Source: UBA11346 sp038318565
GTDB lineage: Bacteria; Planctomycetota; UBA11346
NCBI GenBank assembly: GCA_038318565.1
Contig: JBBQCI010000006.1
Location: 10,031-74,030 of the forward strand
DNA: 64,000 bases
Reading direction: 5' to 3'
Positions 1 to 8,864 of this stretch are shown here, piece after piece. Position 1 is the stretch's first letter. Each line of letters starts with the position of its first letter. The translations under genes were made by a program, and so were the position numbers. Under the pieces are notes generated by a model. It ran no database searches. It worked only from the letters and a program-made list of their open reading frames with translations, and had not been told where the DNA came from.

Positions 1-1403
1 ACGGGGCCGGCAAGTCGACCCTGATGAAGGTGCTGTTCGGCCTGCTGCGGCCCGATGCAGGCAGCATGACCCTGAGCGGCCAAGCCTATCGACCGCACTC
101 GCCGCGCGATGCCGCGGGGCATGGCATCGGCATGGTGCATCAGCATTTCACCCTCGCCCCGACCCTGAGCGTGCGTGATAACTGCGTGTTGGCAGCAGGT
201 CGAGGTCTGGGCCTGATCGACCAGCACGCATGGGATCGTCGCATCCTTGCGCTCGGTGAACGGCTGAGCTGGCCACTCGATCCAGATGCCATGGTTGGCA
301 GTCTGGCGGTTGGTCAGCAGCAGCGCGTCGAGATCGCCAAGGCCTTGCTCGCAGCCGGGGTCGATGCCAGTGGCCCATTGACCGGTCGCATGCTCATCCT
401 GGATGAGCCGACCGCCGTGCTGACCCCGCCTGAGGTCGAGGAACTGCTGCCTGCCGTGCGCCGGCTTGCCGAGGCTGGCACCACCGTGCTGTTCATCTCG
501 CACAAGCTGCCCGAGGTGCTGCGCATCTGCGATGCACTGACGGTGCTGCGCGGTGGCCGCACCGTCTATACCGGACAGACCCTCGGCATGGATGCCGAAC
601 ACCTAGCGGACCTGATGGTCGGAGCAGGTCGCCCTGGCGCTGCCGGTCGGGGAGCCGGGGCAGCCGTCGATGCGCCTGTCCGATTGTCTGTGCAGGCGCT
701 TCAGGTTCCCGGAGCATTGCACCAGGTCACGTTCCAGGTTCGTGCAGGCGAAGTGGTCGGGATCGCCGGAGTCGACGGCAACGGCCAGCGCGAACTGGTC
801 CGTGCCATCCTCGGGCTGCAAGCAGATGCGACAGGCACGATCGACACGCCGAGTCTGCCAGCCAACCAACGGCTGCGTGGTCCGCACCGCATAGGCGTCA
901 TTCCGGACGATCGTCAGCGCGAGGCGCTGGTTCTTGATCTGCCGCTGTCCGAAAACTTGGCTCTGGGCGACCATCGCGATTCGCCGCTAGCGTGCGCCGG
1001 GTGGCTACTGCCGGCTGCTTGGCGTCTGCATGCGCAGGATCTGGTGCATCGTTTCGGCGTGCGGGTGCCGGCGGGCGATGTCCTGGCTGGGGCTTTGTCG
1101 GGCGGCAATCAGCAGCGAGCGGTAGTGGCGCGGGCCCTGCATGGTGGACCCGGCCTGGTGGTGGCGGTCAATCCGACTCGTGGCCTCGATATTGCTGCGA
1201 GCGCCGATGTGCTGGGCAGGCTGGCATCAGCGCGCAGCCTCGGCACTGGCGTGCTGTTGGTGCATCATGATCTCGACGAACTGCTCGGCATCTCAGACCG
1301 CGTCCTGGTGCTTTATGGTGGCGTGCTGGTCGACAGTGGCTGGCCTTCGTGCGAGCGTAGCGTCATCGGTCGACTGATGATGGGATTGCCCGCCCATGCT
1401 TGA
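1..1403 (+). CDS. BMP/simple-sugar-type ABC importer, double ATPase subunit (5' partial)
   Basis: Energises a nucleoside or sugar importer of the YufO/NupO-RbsA kind from the cytoplasmic face. The reading frame is open to the window edge and its first complete codons spell GAGKST (3-20), so the first Walker A is cut by the boundary and the true start lies upstream. Domain 1 has an ABC signature (VGQQQRVEIAKALL), Walker B (LILDEPTAVLTP) and H-loop (FISHK). Domain 2 has the family's degenerate Walker A (GVDGNGQ, no Lys), IPDDR, signature LSGGNQQR and a weakened Walker B (VVAVNPTRGLD), so only site 1 looks catalytically complete. It overlaps the first permease by 8 bases, so the genes are probably coupled. 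The binding protein (BmpA-like) must lie outside the window. Substrate is inferred from family, not seen. Confidence 0.9.
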   Translation, partial: GAGKSTLMKVLFGLLRPDAGSMTLSGQAYRPHSPRDAAGHGIGMVHQHFTLAPTLSVRDNCVLAAGRGLGLIDQHAWDRRILALGERLSWPLDPDAMVGSLAVGQQQRVEIAKALLAAGVDASGPLTGRMLILDEPTAVLTPPEVEELLPAVRRLAEAGTTVLFISHKLPEVLRICDALTVLRGGRTVYTGQTLGMDAEHLADLMVGAGRPGAAGRGAGAAVDAPVRLSVQALQVPGALHQVTFQVRAGEVVGIAGVDGNGQRELVRAILGLQADATGTIDTPSLPANQRLRGPHRIGVIPDDRQREALVLDLPLSENLALGDHRDSPLACAGWLLPAAWRLHAQDLVHRFGVRVPAGDVLAGALSGGNQQRAVVARALHGGPGLVVAVNPTRGLDIAASADVLGRLASARSLGTGVLLVHHDLDELLGISDRVLVLYGGVLVDSGWPSCERSVIGRLMMGLPAHA

Positions 1404-2406
1404 CCTGCGTCGTCTTGCCGCCGTATGGCCGGCCGTGGTCGCAGCGGTTGGTGCGGCCGGACTGCTGCTACTGGGTCTGTCGATCGCCGGGGTCGATCCT
1501 GGTGAGGCGGCCCTGACCGCATGGCGTGGGGCGTTTGGGTCGTGGTCGCGTCTCGCGGTTACCGCCAGCGAGGCGGTGCCGCTCGTCCTGTGCGGACTTG
1601 GGGCGGCCCTCGCCTTGCGTTCCGGCACCTGGAACATCGGTTTGGAGGGCCAGTGTCTGCTCGGCATGGTTGCCGCGATCGCCGTGCTGGTGACCATGCC
1701 TCCTGGCGCTGCTGCATGCGCAGTCGGCCTGCTTGCCGGGGCACTGGCCGGGGCGGCGTGGTGCGGCATTGCGGTCGCGCTGGAGCGCACCCGCGGCGTC
1801 CCACTGGTGCTGTCGACCATCCTGCTGAACACCGTGGCGGCCATGCTGCTCGGCGCTCTGGTGCAGGGGCCATTGCAGGCCTCAGGTAGCGCAGCTCCAG
1901 AGACGGCAGTCGTCCCCGAGGCCTCGCGTCTGGCCATGCTCGCCAGCCCGCTGCATGTTGGTGCGGTTCTTGCTGTGATTCTCGCTGTCGTCTCCTGGCT
2001 GGTTCAGCAACGCACGGTGCTGGGTTTCGAGCTGACCGTCGCCGGACGCAATCCCGAGGCCGCCCGCTTCGCCGGCATACCGGTTGGCCTACGCACCCTG
2101 CAGGCCGCCTTGGGCAGCGGAGCCTTGGCGGGCCTGGCTGGCGCCGTGCAGGTTGCTGGCGTCACCTGGTTTGTCAGCGATGGGGCGCGCAGCTGGGGCT
2201 ACGCCGGTATCGCCGTCGCATTACTGGCTCGACTGCATCCCTTGGGCGTGGTCCTGTCGGCGCTGTTTTTCGCCGGCTTGGCCGTCGGTGCACGCGCCCT
2301 AGAACGTCGCATGGAAGTGCCGCATGATCTTGGGGTGATCGCCCAGGGTCTGGCGGTCGCCGCTGTACTGCTGGCCGGGGCGCTGGCGGCGAGGAAGCGG
2401 ACATGA
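1396..2406 (+). CDS. ABC importer permease, BMP/nucleoside family (first of pair)
   Basis: A 336-residue integral membrane protein, nearly all hydrophobic segments, of the branched-chain/simple-sugar permease superfamily (YufP/NupP type). The family's hallmark cytoplasmic loop is visible as LRSGTWNIGLEGQ near residues 75-87, and the second conserved loop as GRNPEAARFAGI near 217-228. The ATG sits inside the end of the upstream ATPase gene and its stop overlaps the next ATG (ATGA), so the three genes form one translationally coupled operon. It would form the channel as a heterodimer with the following gene product. Nucleosides are the likeliest substrate for this family, but other small metabolites cannot be excluded. 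Confidence 0.88.
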   Translation: MLDLRRLAAVWPAVVAAVGAAGLLLLGLSIAGVDPGEAALTAWRGAFGSWSRLAVTASEAVPLVLCGLGAALALRSGTWNIGLEGQCLLGMVAAIAVLVTMPPGAAACAVGLLAGALAGAAWCGIAVALERTRGVPLVLSTILLNTVAAMLLGALVQGPLQASGSAAPETAVVPEASRLAMLASPLHVGAVLAVILAVVSWLVQQRTVLGFELTVAGRNPEAARFAGIPVGLRTLQAALGSGALAGLAGAVQVAGVTWFVSDGARSWGYAGIAVALLARLHPLGVVLSALFFAGLAVGARALERRMEVPHDLGVIAQGLAVAAVLLAGALAARKRT

Positions 2407-3329
2407 ACGACTGGCTGGTGGTCATTCTGCTGGCCCAGGCGCTGGTCGCGGCGACGCCACTGGTGCTTGCCGGCCTCGGCGAACTGGTCGCCGAGCGCAG
2501 CGGCGTACTCAACATTGGCATTGAAGGTCTGGTTCTTGCCGGCTGTCTCGCCGGCTTCGCCACGGCAGCTGCCACCGGTCATCCGTGGCTGGCCTTCGCT
2601 GCTGCGATCGGTACCGGAAGCCTACTCGCCTTGGCCTTCGGCCTGATGACCGTGTATGCGCGTTGCGATCAGATCGTCTCCGGGCTGGCCCTGAACCTTG
2701 TGATCATCGGCGGCACCGGCACCGCCTGGAGCGTGATGCAGACGCATGGGCTAACGACGATGGTTCCAGGCAGCGGATTCGATCGAGACTGGTGCGGTGG
2801 CTGGGGTGTAGATCTCCCGCTGATCGGCCCACTGCTCTTCCGTCAGTACGGTTTGACCGTGGTGGTGGCGATACTGGCGCTGGTCACGGCGTGGATCCTC
2901 GCCCGGACCCGACTCGGTCTAATAATCCGGGCCCTGGGCGACGAGCCGGACGCCTGTGCTGCCGCTGGCGTTCCGGTGCGTCGTTGGCGCCTGCTTGCCG
3001 TTGTCGGTGCCGGTGCGGCCGCTGGGGCCGCCGGGGCGTTCCTCGCCATCATGCGCACCAATAGCTTCGTCCCGATGATGAGCGGTGGGCTCGGCTTCAT
3101 CGTCCTGGCCCTGGTCATGTTCGGTCGCTGGCGGGTCGGTTGGATGATCAGTGGCTGCGTGCTGTTCGGGTTGGCTGATGCGACGCAGCAGCACCTGCAG
3201 TCTCAGGCTGGAGCCAACCGCCTGCCCTATCAGGTCTGGCAGGTCATCCCCTATGCCACGGCGCTGATCGTGCTTGCCCTTATGCGACGCGGACGCGCTG
3301 GGCCTCGTGCGCTCGGACAGCCGTGGTAG
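2403..3329 (+). CDS. ABC importer permease, BMP/nucleoside family (second of pair)
   Basis: A 308-residue multi-span membrane protein paralogous to the preceding permease (YufQ/NupQ type). It carries the family loop LVAERSGVLNIGIEG near residues 28-42 and a second conserved loop, RALGDEPDACAAAGV, near 176-190. It starts four bases inside the previous gene (ATGA), which is typical of this operon type. The rest is hydrophobic helices with a short basic C-terminal tail. It completes the transmembrane heterodimer of the importer whose ATPase is at the window edge. The next gene begins 15 bases downstream and is unrelated in sequence. Confidence 0.88.
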   Translation: MNDWLVVILLAQALVAATPLVLAGLGELVAERSGVLNIGIEGLVLAGCLAGFATAAATGHPWLAFAAAIGTGSLLALAFGLMTVYARCDQIVSGLALNLVIIGGTGTAWSVMQTHGLTTMVPGSGFDRDWCGGWGVDLPLIGPLLFRQYGLTVVVAILALVTAWILARTRLGLIIRALGDEPDACAAAGVPVRRWRLLAVVGAGAAAGAAGAFLAIMRTNSFVPMMSGGLGFIVLALVMFGRWRVGWMISGCVLFGLADATQQHLQSQAGANRLPYQVWQVIPYATALIVLALMRRGRAGPRALGQPW

Positions 3330-3344
3330 GATGTAGACCCCGAC

Positions 3345-3653
3345 ATGGAACTCCTCGCCTTCGCCATTTCAATCCCCGGCATCACCGTCCTCCTACTGCT
3401 GTGGGTCGTGTGGATACAGCGTCGGCGCAAACTGCTGATCCGACGCATCGAGGAGCATGCTTGCGCAATCTGCTGCACCGGATTTAGCGATGCCCTGATC
3501 GAAGACCGCGGTCCGCCAGCCCCGGCGATCCTTGCCAGACTCGATGTTTTCCAACGCCGCTTCGCCCATCGAGCGGTGGTCTGCCAGGAATGCGGCGCAC
3601 TCAATATCTGCGATCGCGACGGCAAGCCGTTCCGGGGTTTCGCAGAGTTCTAG
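3345..3653 (+). CDS. Small membrane-anchored protein with CxxC pairs
   Basis: Not recognised. The 102-residue product has one N-terminal hydrophobic segment (about residues 3-24) followed by an Arg/Lys-rich stop-transfer stretch, suggesting a single-span protein with a cytoplasmic tail. The tail has one cysteine cluster (CAICC, about 40-44) and a second (CQECGALNIC, about 80-89), a spacing that could bind zinc as a ribbon or redox-couple. It follows the ABC permease by 15 bases and may be read through from that operon. Its stop overlaps the stop of the opposite-strand gene by four bases (CTAG), so the two are tightly convergent. Function unknown. Confidence 0.6.
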   Translation: MELLAFAISIPGITVLLLLWVVWIQRRRKLLIRRIEEHACAICCTGFSDALIEDRGPPAPAILARLDVFQRRFAHRAVVCQECGALNICDRDGKPFRGFAEF

Positions 3654-5014
3654 TCAAGATGGGCGATGGCCTGGACCAAGCGATGGATGTCCCCAGCTTC
3701 ATCAGTCGGGATGACGTGCAGACTGAGTTCCTGGTCCAGCCAGATCGCCTCTCCTGGCGCGACATCGCAGAGCGGACCGACATGTTCGATCTCGATGATG
3801 TCGTCCGCCCGGTAGGTGGTTAGATTGCGATCGCCCTCGGGATACGGGCCAGGTTCATGAGCGACGATGCGCGATCGCAGGATGTAGTGACCGTCGACCA
3901 GTGCCGCAGTCCCGGTAGCTGCGCGCAGTCCGGCCTTCAACCAACGAGTGCCGTGCATGACCGCACCATCAAGAACCAAGGCCTCGTCCAACTGGTGGAC
4001 GCCAAGGATGGCGGTCAGATCACGGGGGCCCTCTGCGCGGTCTTGCACAAACGCGGTGCTCGGAATCATCGCCGTTGGCATGGCGTCATTGTCCGGGTCG
4101 CGCAGCATCACCGTCTTCATGCGCTGCGGTGCCGCCCCGGCCACCAGCGGCCACAGCGCCAAGCGCCGTTGTGTTGTCGCATGATTGCGCAAACCATGAC
4201 GGACGAGCAGTTTCCGACGGCGTGGATGCAGACGGACCTCCCACAACAGCTCCAGGCTGGTCGATGGATCGACGCCGGTGCTCAGGCTGCAGTGGTCAGG
4301 ACCGCGATCGCTGTAGTGGGCCGGTCGGCAAGCGATCAAGCCCGAATCTTCGTTCTGGCAGGGTTCCATGAACCAGGTGCGCAGACCGCACGGCTCCCTG
4401 GCCGGGGGAGCAAGCATGGCGGGGATCGAGCCATCCACAAAGGCGGTCAGGCGCAGTGAAGGCTTAGTCTGGATCGTTGCACTTAGTCCATCCGCAACCA
4501 GGTCGAAGGACTCGATTCGGTTTGCCTCGACCAGCAGAGCGTCCCGGTCGCGGCCAGGTGCAGGAGCCACTAAGGCCTCGCTAGCCAACATCACCAGATG
4601 CGGCCGAGCGGGCCAGCCACGGGGTGTTCGGCCCGGATGTGCCGGGATGGTGACGACCCCGGTCTCGCAGTGCCGCGCGTACACCCGGTCTGCCTGATAA
4701 CGCATCGATCCGCGGAAGGACCACAGCACTCCGTGCGGCAGAGGCTGCCACGTGGAGTCCATCGAGGCGTCGCCCATCTGGTGCACCGACAGCAATACCC
4801 AGGCAGGCCGATCAAGGCGGAATGTCCAGGTGGCCGTCGGGACCGTCAAATCCTCTAGGATAGGCACCAGGCAGGGGAGATCCGCAAGCCCTTCGCTGAA
4901 CGCCACGATCGTGGTGGCGTACGGAGATTGCAGGCGAGGGATCCCGGTTTGGAACCGCAACGCGGTGATGTGGTTCGGTAGATCGAGGGGCACGGGATCG
5001 GACGTGACGGCCAT
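3650..5014 (-). CDS. Hypothetical protein, 454 residues
   Basis: Not recognised. The product lacks a signal peptide or membrane segments and is rich in Trp, Pro, Arg and alternating hydrophobic residues, as in beta-sandwich proteins. Segments such as EPCQNEDSGLIACRPAHY and LWEVRLHPRRRKLLVRHG have no motif I can assign. It is read away from the following porin locus, sharing a divergent interval of about 95 bases with it. Its 3' end overlaps the small zinc-ribbon-like gene by four bases. The long uninterrupted frame and the absence of a better frame support a real gene. Function is unknown. Confidence 0.6.
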   Translation of the reverse strand: MAVTSDPVPLDLPNHITALRFQTGIPRLQSPYATTIVAFSEGLADLPCLVPILEDLTVPTATWTFRLDRPAWVLLSVHQMGDASMDSTWQPLPHGVLWSFRGSMRYQADRVYARHCETGVVTIPAHPGRTPRGWPARPHLVMLASEALVAPAPGRDRDALLVEANRIESFDLVADGLSATIQTKPSLRLTAFVDGSIPAMLAPPAREPCGLRTWFMEPCQNEDSGLIACRPAHYSDRGPDHCSLSTGVDPSTSLELLWEVRLHPRRRKLLVRHGLRNHATTQRRLALWPLVAGAAPQRMKTVMLRDPDNDAMPTAMIPSTAFVQDRAEGPRDLTAILGVHQLDEALVLDGAVMHGTRWLKAGLRAATGTAALVDGHYILRSRIVAHEPGPYPEGDRNLTTYRADDIIEIEHVGPLCDVAPGEAIWLDQELSLHVIPTDEAGDIHRLVQAIAHLD

Positions 5015-5109
5015 GGCGAGGATACATGTATGCTGGAAGCGCTGCGCGCCAGGACGGGTACCACACAGGTGATGGTGGATATGTCGGGTGGAATGGTTAG
5101 GAAACCCGC

Positions 5110-6257
5110 ATGCGATTGGGCTGGAGATTACTCACTGCTGGTATCGTGTGCGCGATGGCGAGCGCTGCCGACGAGGATCCGTTCGCACCACTCAACCTGG
5201 AAACCCACGGTTACGCCTCGTTTGGCAACGTGCGTAGCTGGGGCAGGGATTGGATCGACGGCTCGGAAGGCGGCACCAATGAGTTCTGGGAGGCGGCGAT
5301 CAACGTCATCTCCCGACCGACCGATCGGTTGCGCCTCGGGGCCCAGATCTTCGTGCGCGATGTCGGTGATTACGACAACGGGACGCCTCAGCTAGATTGG
5401 GCCTACGCCGACTGGCGGGCTGCAGACCAGTTCGGTGCGCAGCTCGGCCGGGTGCGAGTGGCCTTGGGTCTGTATAACGAGGTGCTGGATATCGACGCAG
5501 CCCGTACCCCGGTGTTGCTGCCGTCGTCGGTGTACAGTCTTCGCTCTCGCGACCTCTACATCTCGACCGACGGTGGCAAGCTGTATGGATTCTTGGATAT
5601 GGCCGGCGCGGGTTCTCTAGAATACCAGTTCTATGCCGGCAAGAGGAGCTGGACCCAGAACTCGGATTTTCCACCTACTTCGTCAAGCTCGGATTGGGTA
5701 GCCAGATCGACGAGTTGGGCATCGATGGCAGCGTCGGTGCCATGGTCCATTGGAACACCCCATGCGATGGACTGGGGTTGAGGCTGTCCGTAGCCGATGT
5801 GCATGGACTGCATGTGCAGGCATCGACTCCAGCCTTTGGCTACACTACCGAATTACAGGTGGATGATTACGTGGTGGCCATCGGCTCGGCCATAGTTGAG
5901 CGCGGCGACTGGACCTTCGCTGCGGAATATGCCCGCATCAATGGCACTGGTGAGATTACGACGTCGTTCGGTCTCAGGCAGCCCTATGTCGACGCGAGCG
6001 ACTCGGGTTACATCTCCTCGACTTGGCATATGAAGCCGTGGCTCGAGTGGTATGCGACCCTGGAGGGCTCCTGGCCAAGTTTGGGTGACCGTAACGGAAA
6101 CTACCTCTATACGGCGGCGGCGGTATTTGCCACCGACCTGATGCCGACCCATCGGTGGTCGTTGAAAGCAGAATTCCGCGATAATTGGCAATCTGCTTCG
6201 ACATCGGAGGATACACATTATCAGATCCTGGCGCTCAAGACGACGGTGGATTTCTGA
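5110..6257 (+). pseudogene. Porin-like outer-membrane beta-barrel gene, frameshifted near 5640-5650
   Basis: Two overlapping frames make one sensible protein. The first runs from ATG 5110 with a signal peptide (residues 1-20, ending AMASAADED) and alternating beta-strand sequence up to QFYAGK near 5643. The second frame then continues the same kind of sequence (ELDPELGFSTYFVKLGLGSQ) to the stop at 6255-6257. Restoring one base in the run aagagg around 5641-5646 joins them into about 382 residues. The last residue is Phe after alternating hydrophobics (LKTTVDF), as expected of a barrel recognised by the BAM machinery. A sequencing error and a true inactivating deletion are equally possible. 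Its stop overlaps the next gene's start (TGATG). Confidence 0.7.
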
Positions 6258-6661
6258 TGGGCGGCTATGTGCGTCTTATCGTCTTGCTGCTCTGGTTCGT
6301 GGTCGGTCACGCGGCCTGTGCCATTGTGCATGCCGGTGTTGTCGAGCCGACGATCTCTTCGGATCGGATCCGCGACATGCTACTTGGCCGAATTACCACG
6401 TGGTCTGACGGCACTCCGGTGACCATCGTCTTGGTCGATGAGACTGCCAGCGATCAGGCACTGAAAGATTTGACCGGCCGGGATTGCGCCCGCATGTTGC
6501 GTGGCTGGAAACGTCTGGCCTTCAGCGGTGCCGGCAGCATGCCATCGGTCGTGACCAGCATCTGCGAAGCGGCCGAGCGCATCGCAGACATACCAGGATC
6601 CATCGCCGTAGTCGATGCGATCGAGGCCGATCCGCGCTGGCGTGTGCTTCTACTGCCCTGA
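6257..6661 (+). CDS. PstS-like phosphate-binding-domain protein, short
   Basis: A 134-residue exported protein. The ATG at 6257 overlaps the porin stop and gives a clean hydrophobic signal (MGGYVRLIVLLLWFVVG). The mature part resembles one lobe of PstS/phosphate-type substrate-binding proteins: ITTWSDGTPV (cf. the 'TWxDGxPV' stretch), GWKRLAFSGAG, and a final IADIPGSIAVVDA like the family's 'tpGaIGyv'. A full PstS is about twice as long, so this is a single-lobe or reduced version, as often found next to outer-membrane proteins of unknown role. Coupling to the porin suggests a joint periplasmic/outer-membrane task, possibly anion uptake or sensing; this is inference. Confidence 0.6.
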   Translation: MGGYVRLIVLLLWFVVGHAACAIVHAGVVEPTISSDRIRDMLLGRITTWSDGTPVTIVLVDETASDQALKDLTGRDCARMLRGWKRLAFSGAGSMPSVVTSICEAAERIADIPGSIAVVDAIEADPRWRVLLLP

Positions 6662-6683
6662 TCATCGGACGAGTGGAGTCATC

Positions 6684-7712
6684 ATGCCAGCGACCGTCCC
6701 TCGACTGGCTCTGATCGGCTACGGCAATGCTGGACGTTGGATTCATGCGCCGTTGATCGCTGCCACACCAGGATTGCAGTTAGCTGGCGTATGCAGCCGG
6801 GACCCTGATCGTCGGGCCCAGGCGTCAGCGGACTGGTCATGCCGCAGTTGGCAGAATTACGAGAGCGTCCTGGCCGATCCCGACGTCGACGTGGTGGTGT
6901 TGGCGACCCCGACGGCAGCGCACGCAGAGCAGGCCTTGGCTGCATTGGAGTCCGGCAAGCATGTCCTGGTAGATAAACCGGTATGTCTGGATGTGGCGAC
7001 GTTGGACCGCCTGGCCGAGGCCGAACGTACCACCGGTCGCAGCCTGACGGTGTTCCACAACCGGCGCTGGGACGGCGATTTTGCCACCATCAAACGGTTG
7101 CTGACTGCAGGGGTTCTTGGTCGTCCCTTGGTCATCGAGATGGCCTGGGGCGCTTATGGTCGCCCTCGTGGCTGGCGGGCGAATCGTGATGAAGGCGGCG
7201 GTCGGGTCTACGATCTTGGCACCCATATGATCGATCAACTCTGCCTGTTGATGCCCTCGGCTCCTCGCCAGGTGCATGCCCGCATGCACGCGCCACTGCC
7301 CGGCATGGAAGTGGAAAGTTTTGCCCACCTGGTGATCGGTTTCGCAGATGGCGCCACTGGCGTGGTCGAGACCGGATATATCGCCAGCCTGGACAAGCCA
7401 CGGTTTCGGGTTGTCGGGCTGGAGAAGTCTTTCGAGAAGCGCGGATTGGATCCGCAGGAACTGGCTCTGCGCGGCGGTGATGTTGAAGCCGCCCGCGAAG
7501 ATCCCGACAGCTATGGATGGTTGTCCGACGGGACAACGCGAACCCGGGTCCCGACCGTACACGGGCACTGGCGCGGACTGTACGAGGAGTTGCGCGAACA
7601 TCTCAACGGGCATGGGCCGAATCCAGTCACCATCCAGTCGGTTCGGCCTACGGCGGCGATCATCGCAGCTGCGTTCCGCAGTGTAGCGCGCAGCAGCGTC
7701 GAGTCCCTCTAA
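6684..7712 (+). CDS. Gfo/Idh/MocA family NAD(P)-dependent oxidoreductase
   Basis: A cytosolic oxidoreductase acting on a sugar, inositol or related polyol. The N-terminal Rossmann fold shows LIGYGNAGRWIHAPLI (GxGxxG), and the catalytic lysine motif appears as DKPV (usual EKP) near residue 94. The C-terminal domain contains YDLGTHMIDQ, the family's conserved Asp/His region. I chose ATG 6684, preceded by GGAG at a good distance; 342 residues matches the YdgJ/YhhX-like subgroup, which often includes dehalogenase-like or glucuronate-type enzymes. It follows the PstS-like gene by 22 bases. Substrate cannot be told from the sequence. A strong hairpin terminator lies just downstream. Confidence 0.9.
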   Translation: MPATVPRLALIGYGNAGRWIHAPLIAATPGLQLAGVCSRDPDRRAQASADWSCRSWQNYESVLADPDVDVVVLATPTAAHAEQALAALESGKHVLVDKPVCLDVATLDRLAEAERTTGRSLTVFHNRRWDGDFATIKRLLTAGVLGRPLVIEMAWGAYGRPRGWRANRDEGGGRVYDLGTHMIDQLCLLMPSAPRQVHARMHAPLPGMEVESFAHLVIGFADGATGVVETGYIASLDKPRFRVVGLEKSFEKRGLDPQELALRGGDVEAAREDPDSYGWLSDGTTRTRVPTVHGHWRGLYEELREHLNGHGPNPVTIQSVRPTAAIIAAAFRSVARSSVESL

Positions 7713-7719
7713 ACAAACA

Positions 7720-7751
7720 GGTCGAGGGCGGGTGAATCCCCGCCCTCGACC
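7720..7751. terminator. Bidirectional hairpin between convergent genes
   Basis: A perfect 13-bp stem (ggtcgagggcggg / cccgccctcgacc) with a six-base loop lies between the oxidoreductase stop (7712) and the NHL-protein stop (7778, opposite strand). There is no T-run on either side, so termination may be partly Rho-dependent, but position and stem strength fit a shared terminator. Confidence 0.75.
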
Positions 7752-7777
7752 GCTGAGTCAAGCTCGTGTAATCGGGT

Positions 7778-8734
7778 TCAGCGCGGACTGAGCTTGGTCA
7801 GGCGACCACCGTCGCGCAACCATTCGCCAACGTAGATGTTGCCCTTGCTGTCGCGGGTAATGCCGTGTGGGCTGATGAATCGACCATCGAGGCGATCCTC
7901 CCGCGGCACGCTGGGATAGCCGGCCACGTGCTTGGGCCATTCGCCGGGGCGCATGTCGGGGTGGGCACCGAGGGTGGCGACAAGCGTGTAGTTCTTGTCC
8001 CACACCAGCACCGCGCCGAACAGGTCGGGAATGATGGTGACGTCGCCATGTACGCGCAGGGTGCACGGATAGCGCAGGCCGCGCGAGGTGATGGTCTGGC
8101 GGTGTTCACCGGTCAGCGACAGTACCTGGACGCGGACATTGGCGCGATCGGCCACCAGCAGGACAGGCTCGGCCCCGCGTGCGTCGATGCAGATGCCGTG
8201 AGGGCAATCGAACTGTCCAGGACCATTGCCCTTCCAGCCTATCGTCTGCAGGTAGCGGCCATCAGCAGCGTAGCGGTGGATGAGCGAAGCGCCGTAGCCG
8301 TCGGTGACGTAGATGTCGCCGTTCGGGGCGATGGCGACGTCCGTGGGACGGTAACCGTTGCCATCGGGATAGGCGGCGTGGACTGGACGTTGCAGGGCCA
8401 GCAGTTCCGTGCCGTCCAGCGTGCACTTCACCACGGCCTGCAACTCGTAGTCGACGACAAAGAGGAATTCCAGTCCATCGCGCTTGTCATAGGCCAGGCC
8501 ATGCGCGCCGCGGGCGAAGCGGTTACCCCAGCCGCGCACGTAGGTGCCCGAGGCATCGAACTCCAGCACGGCGGGGTGCTTGTCGTCGCCGTTCTGCTGC
8601 AGTACCCAGACATGGTCGCGTTGATCGACGGCCATGCCGTGGCAATCTCCGAGCAGAAAGCCGGTTGGCAGTTTGAACCAGGCATGATCGAAAGCGTAAG
8701 CGGTGACGGGCTTGCTCGCGGGTTCAATCTTCAT
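7778..8734 (-). CDS. NHL-repeat / six-bladed beta-propeller protein
   Basis: A 318-residue propeller of the NHL/PAL (peptidyl-alpha-hydroxyglycine lyase-like) family. Repeats are visible as DCHGMAVDQRDHVWVL, RPTDVAIAPNGDIYVTDGYG, CPHGICID...VLLVADRANVRVQV and ISPHGITRDSKGNIYVGEW. The conserved His/Asp pattern at blade starts is like that of the PAL metal site. I chose ATG 8734 (MKIEP) because the upstream extension of the open frame is only the mirror of the divergent kdsA region. No signal peptide is evident from this start, so a cytosolic location is the default. It lies alone on the minus strand, divergent from kdsA. Its true substrate or ligand is unknown. Confidence 0.85.
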   Translation of the reverse strand: MKIEPASKPVTAYAFDHAWFKLPTGFLLGDCHGMAVDQRDHVWVLQQNGDDKHPAVLEFDASGTYVRGWGNRFARGAHGLAYDKRDGLEFLFVVDYELQAVVKCTLDGTELLALQRPVHAAYPDGNGYRPTDVAIAPNGDIYVTDGYGASLIHRYAADGRYLQTIGWKGNGPGQFDCPHGICIDARGAEPVLLVADRANVRVQVLSLTGEHRQTITSRGLRYPCTLRVHGDVTIIPDLFGAVLVWDKNYTLVATLGAHPDMRPGEWPKHVAGYPSVPREDRLDGRFISPHGITRDSKGNIYVGEWLRDGGRLTKLSPR

Positions 8735-8864
8735 TGACGGATCTATAGAAGGTTGACAGAACTGGTCACCAGGGGCCTTGCGAACCTTGGACAGGGCTGG
8801 CCGGCGGCTGACCGCCACTGTCCAGCCTGTGGCATTGCCAAGTCGCACGACATCATCCCGGCCC

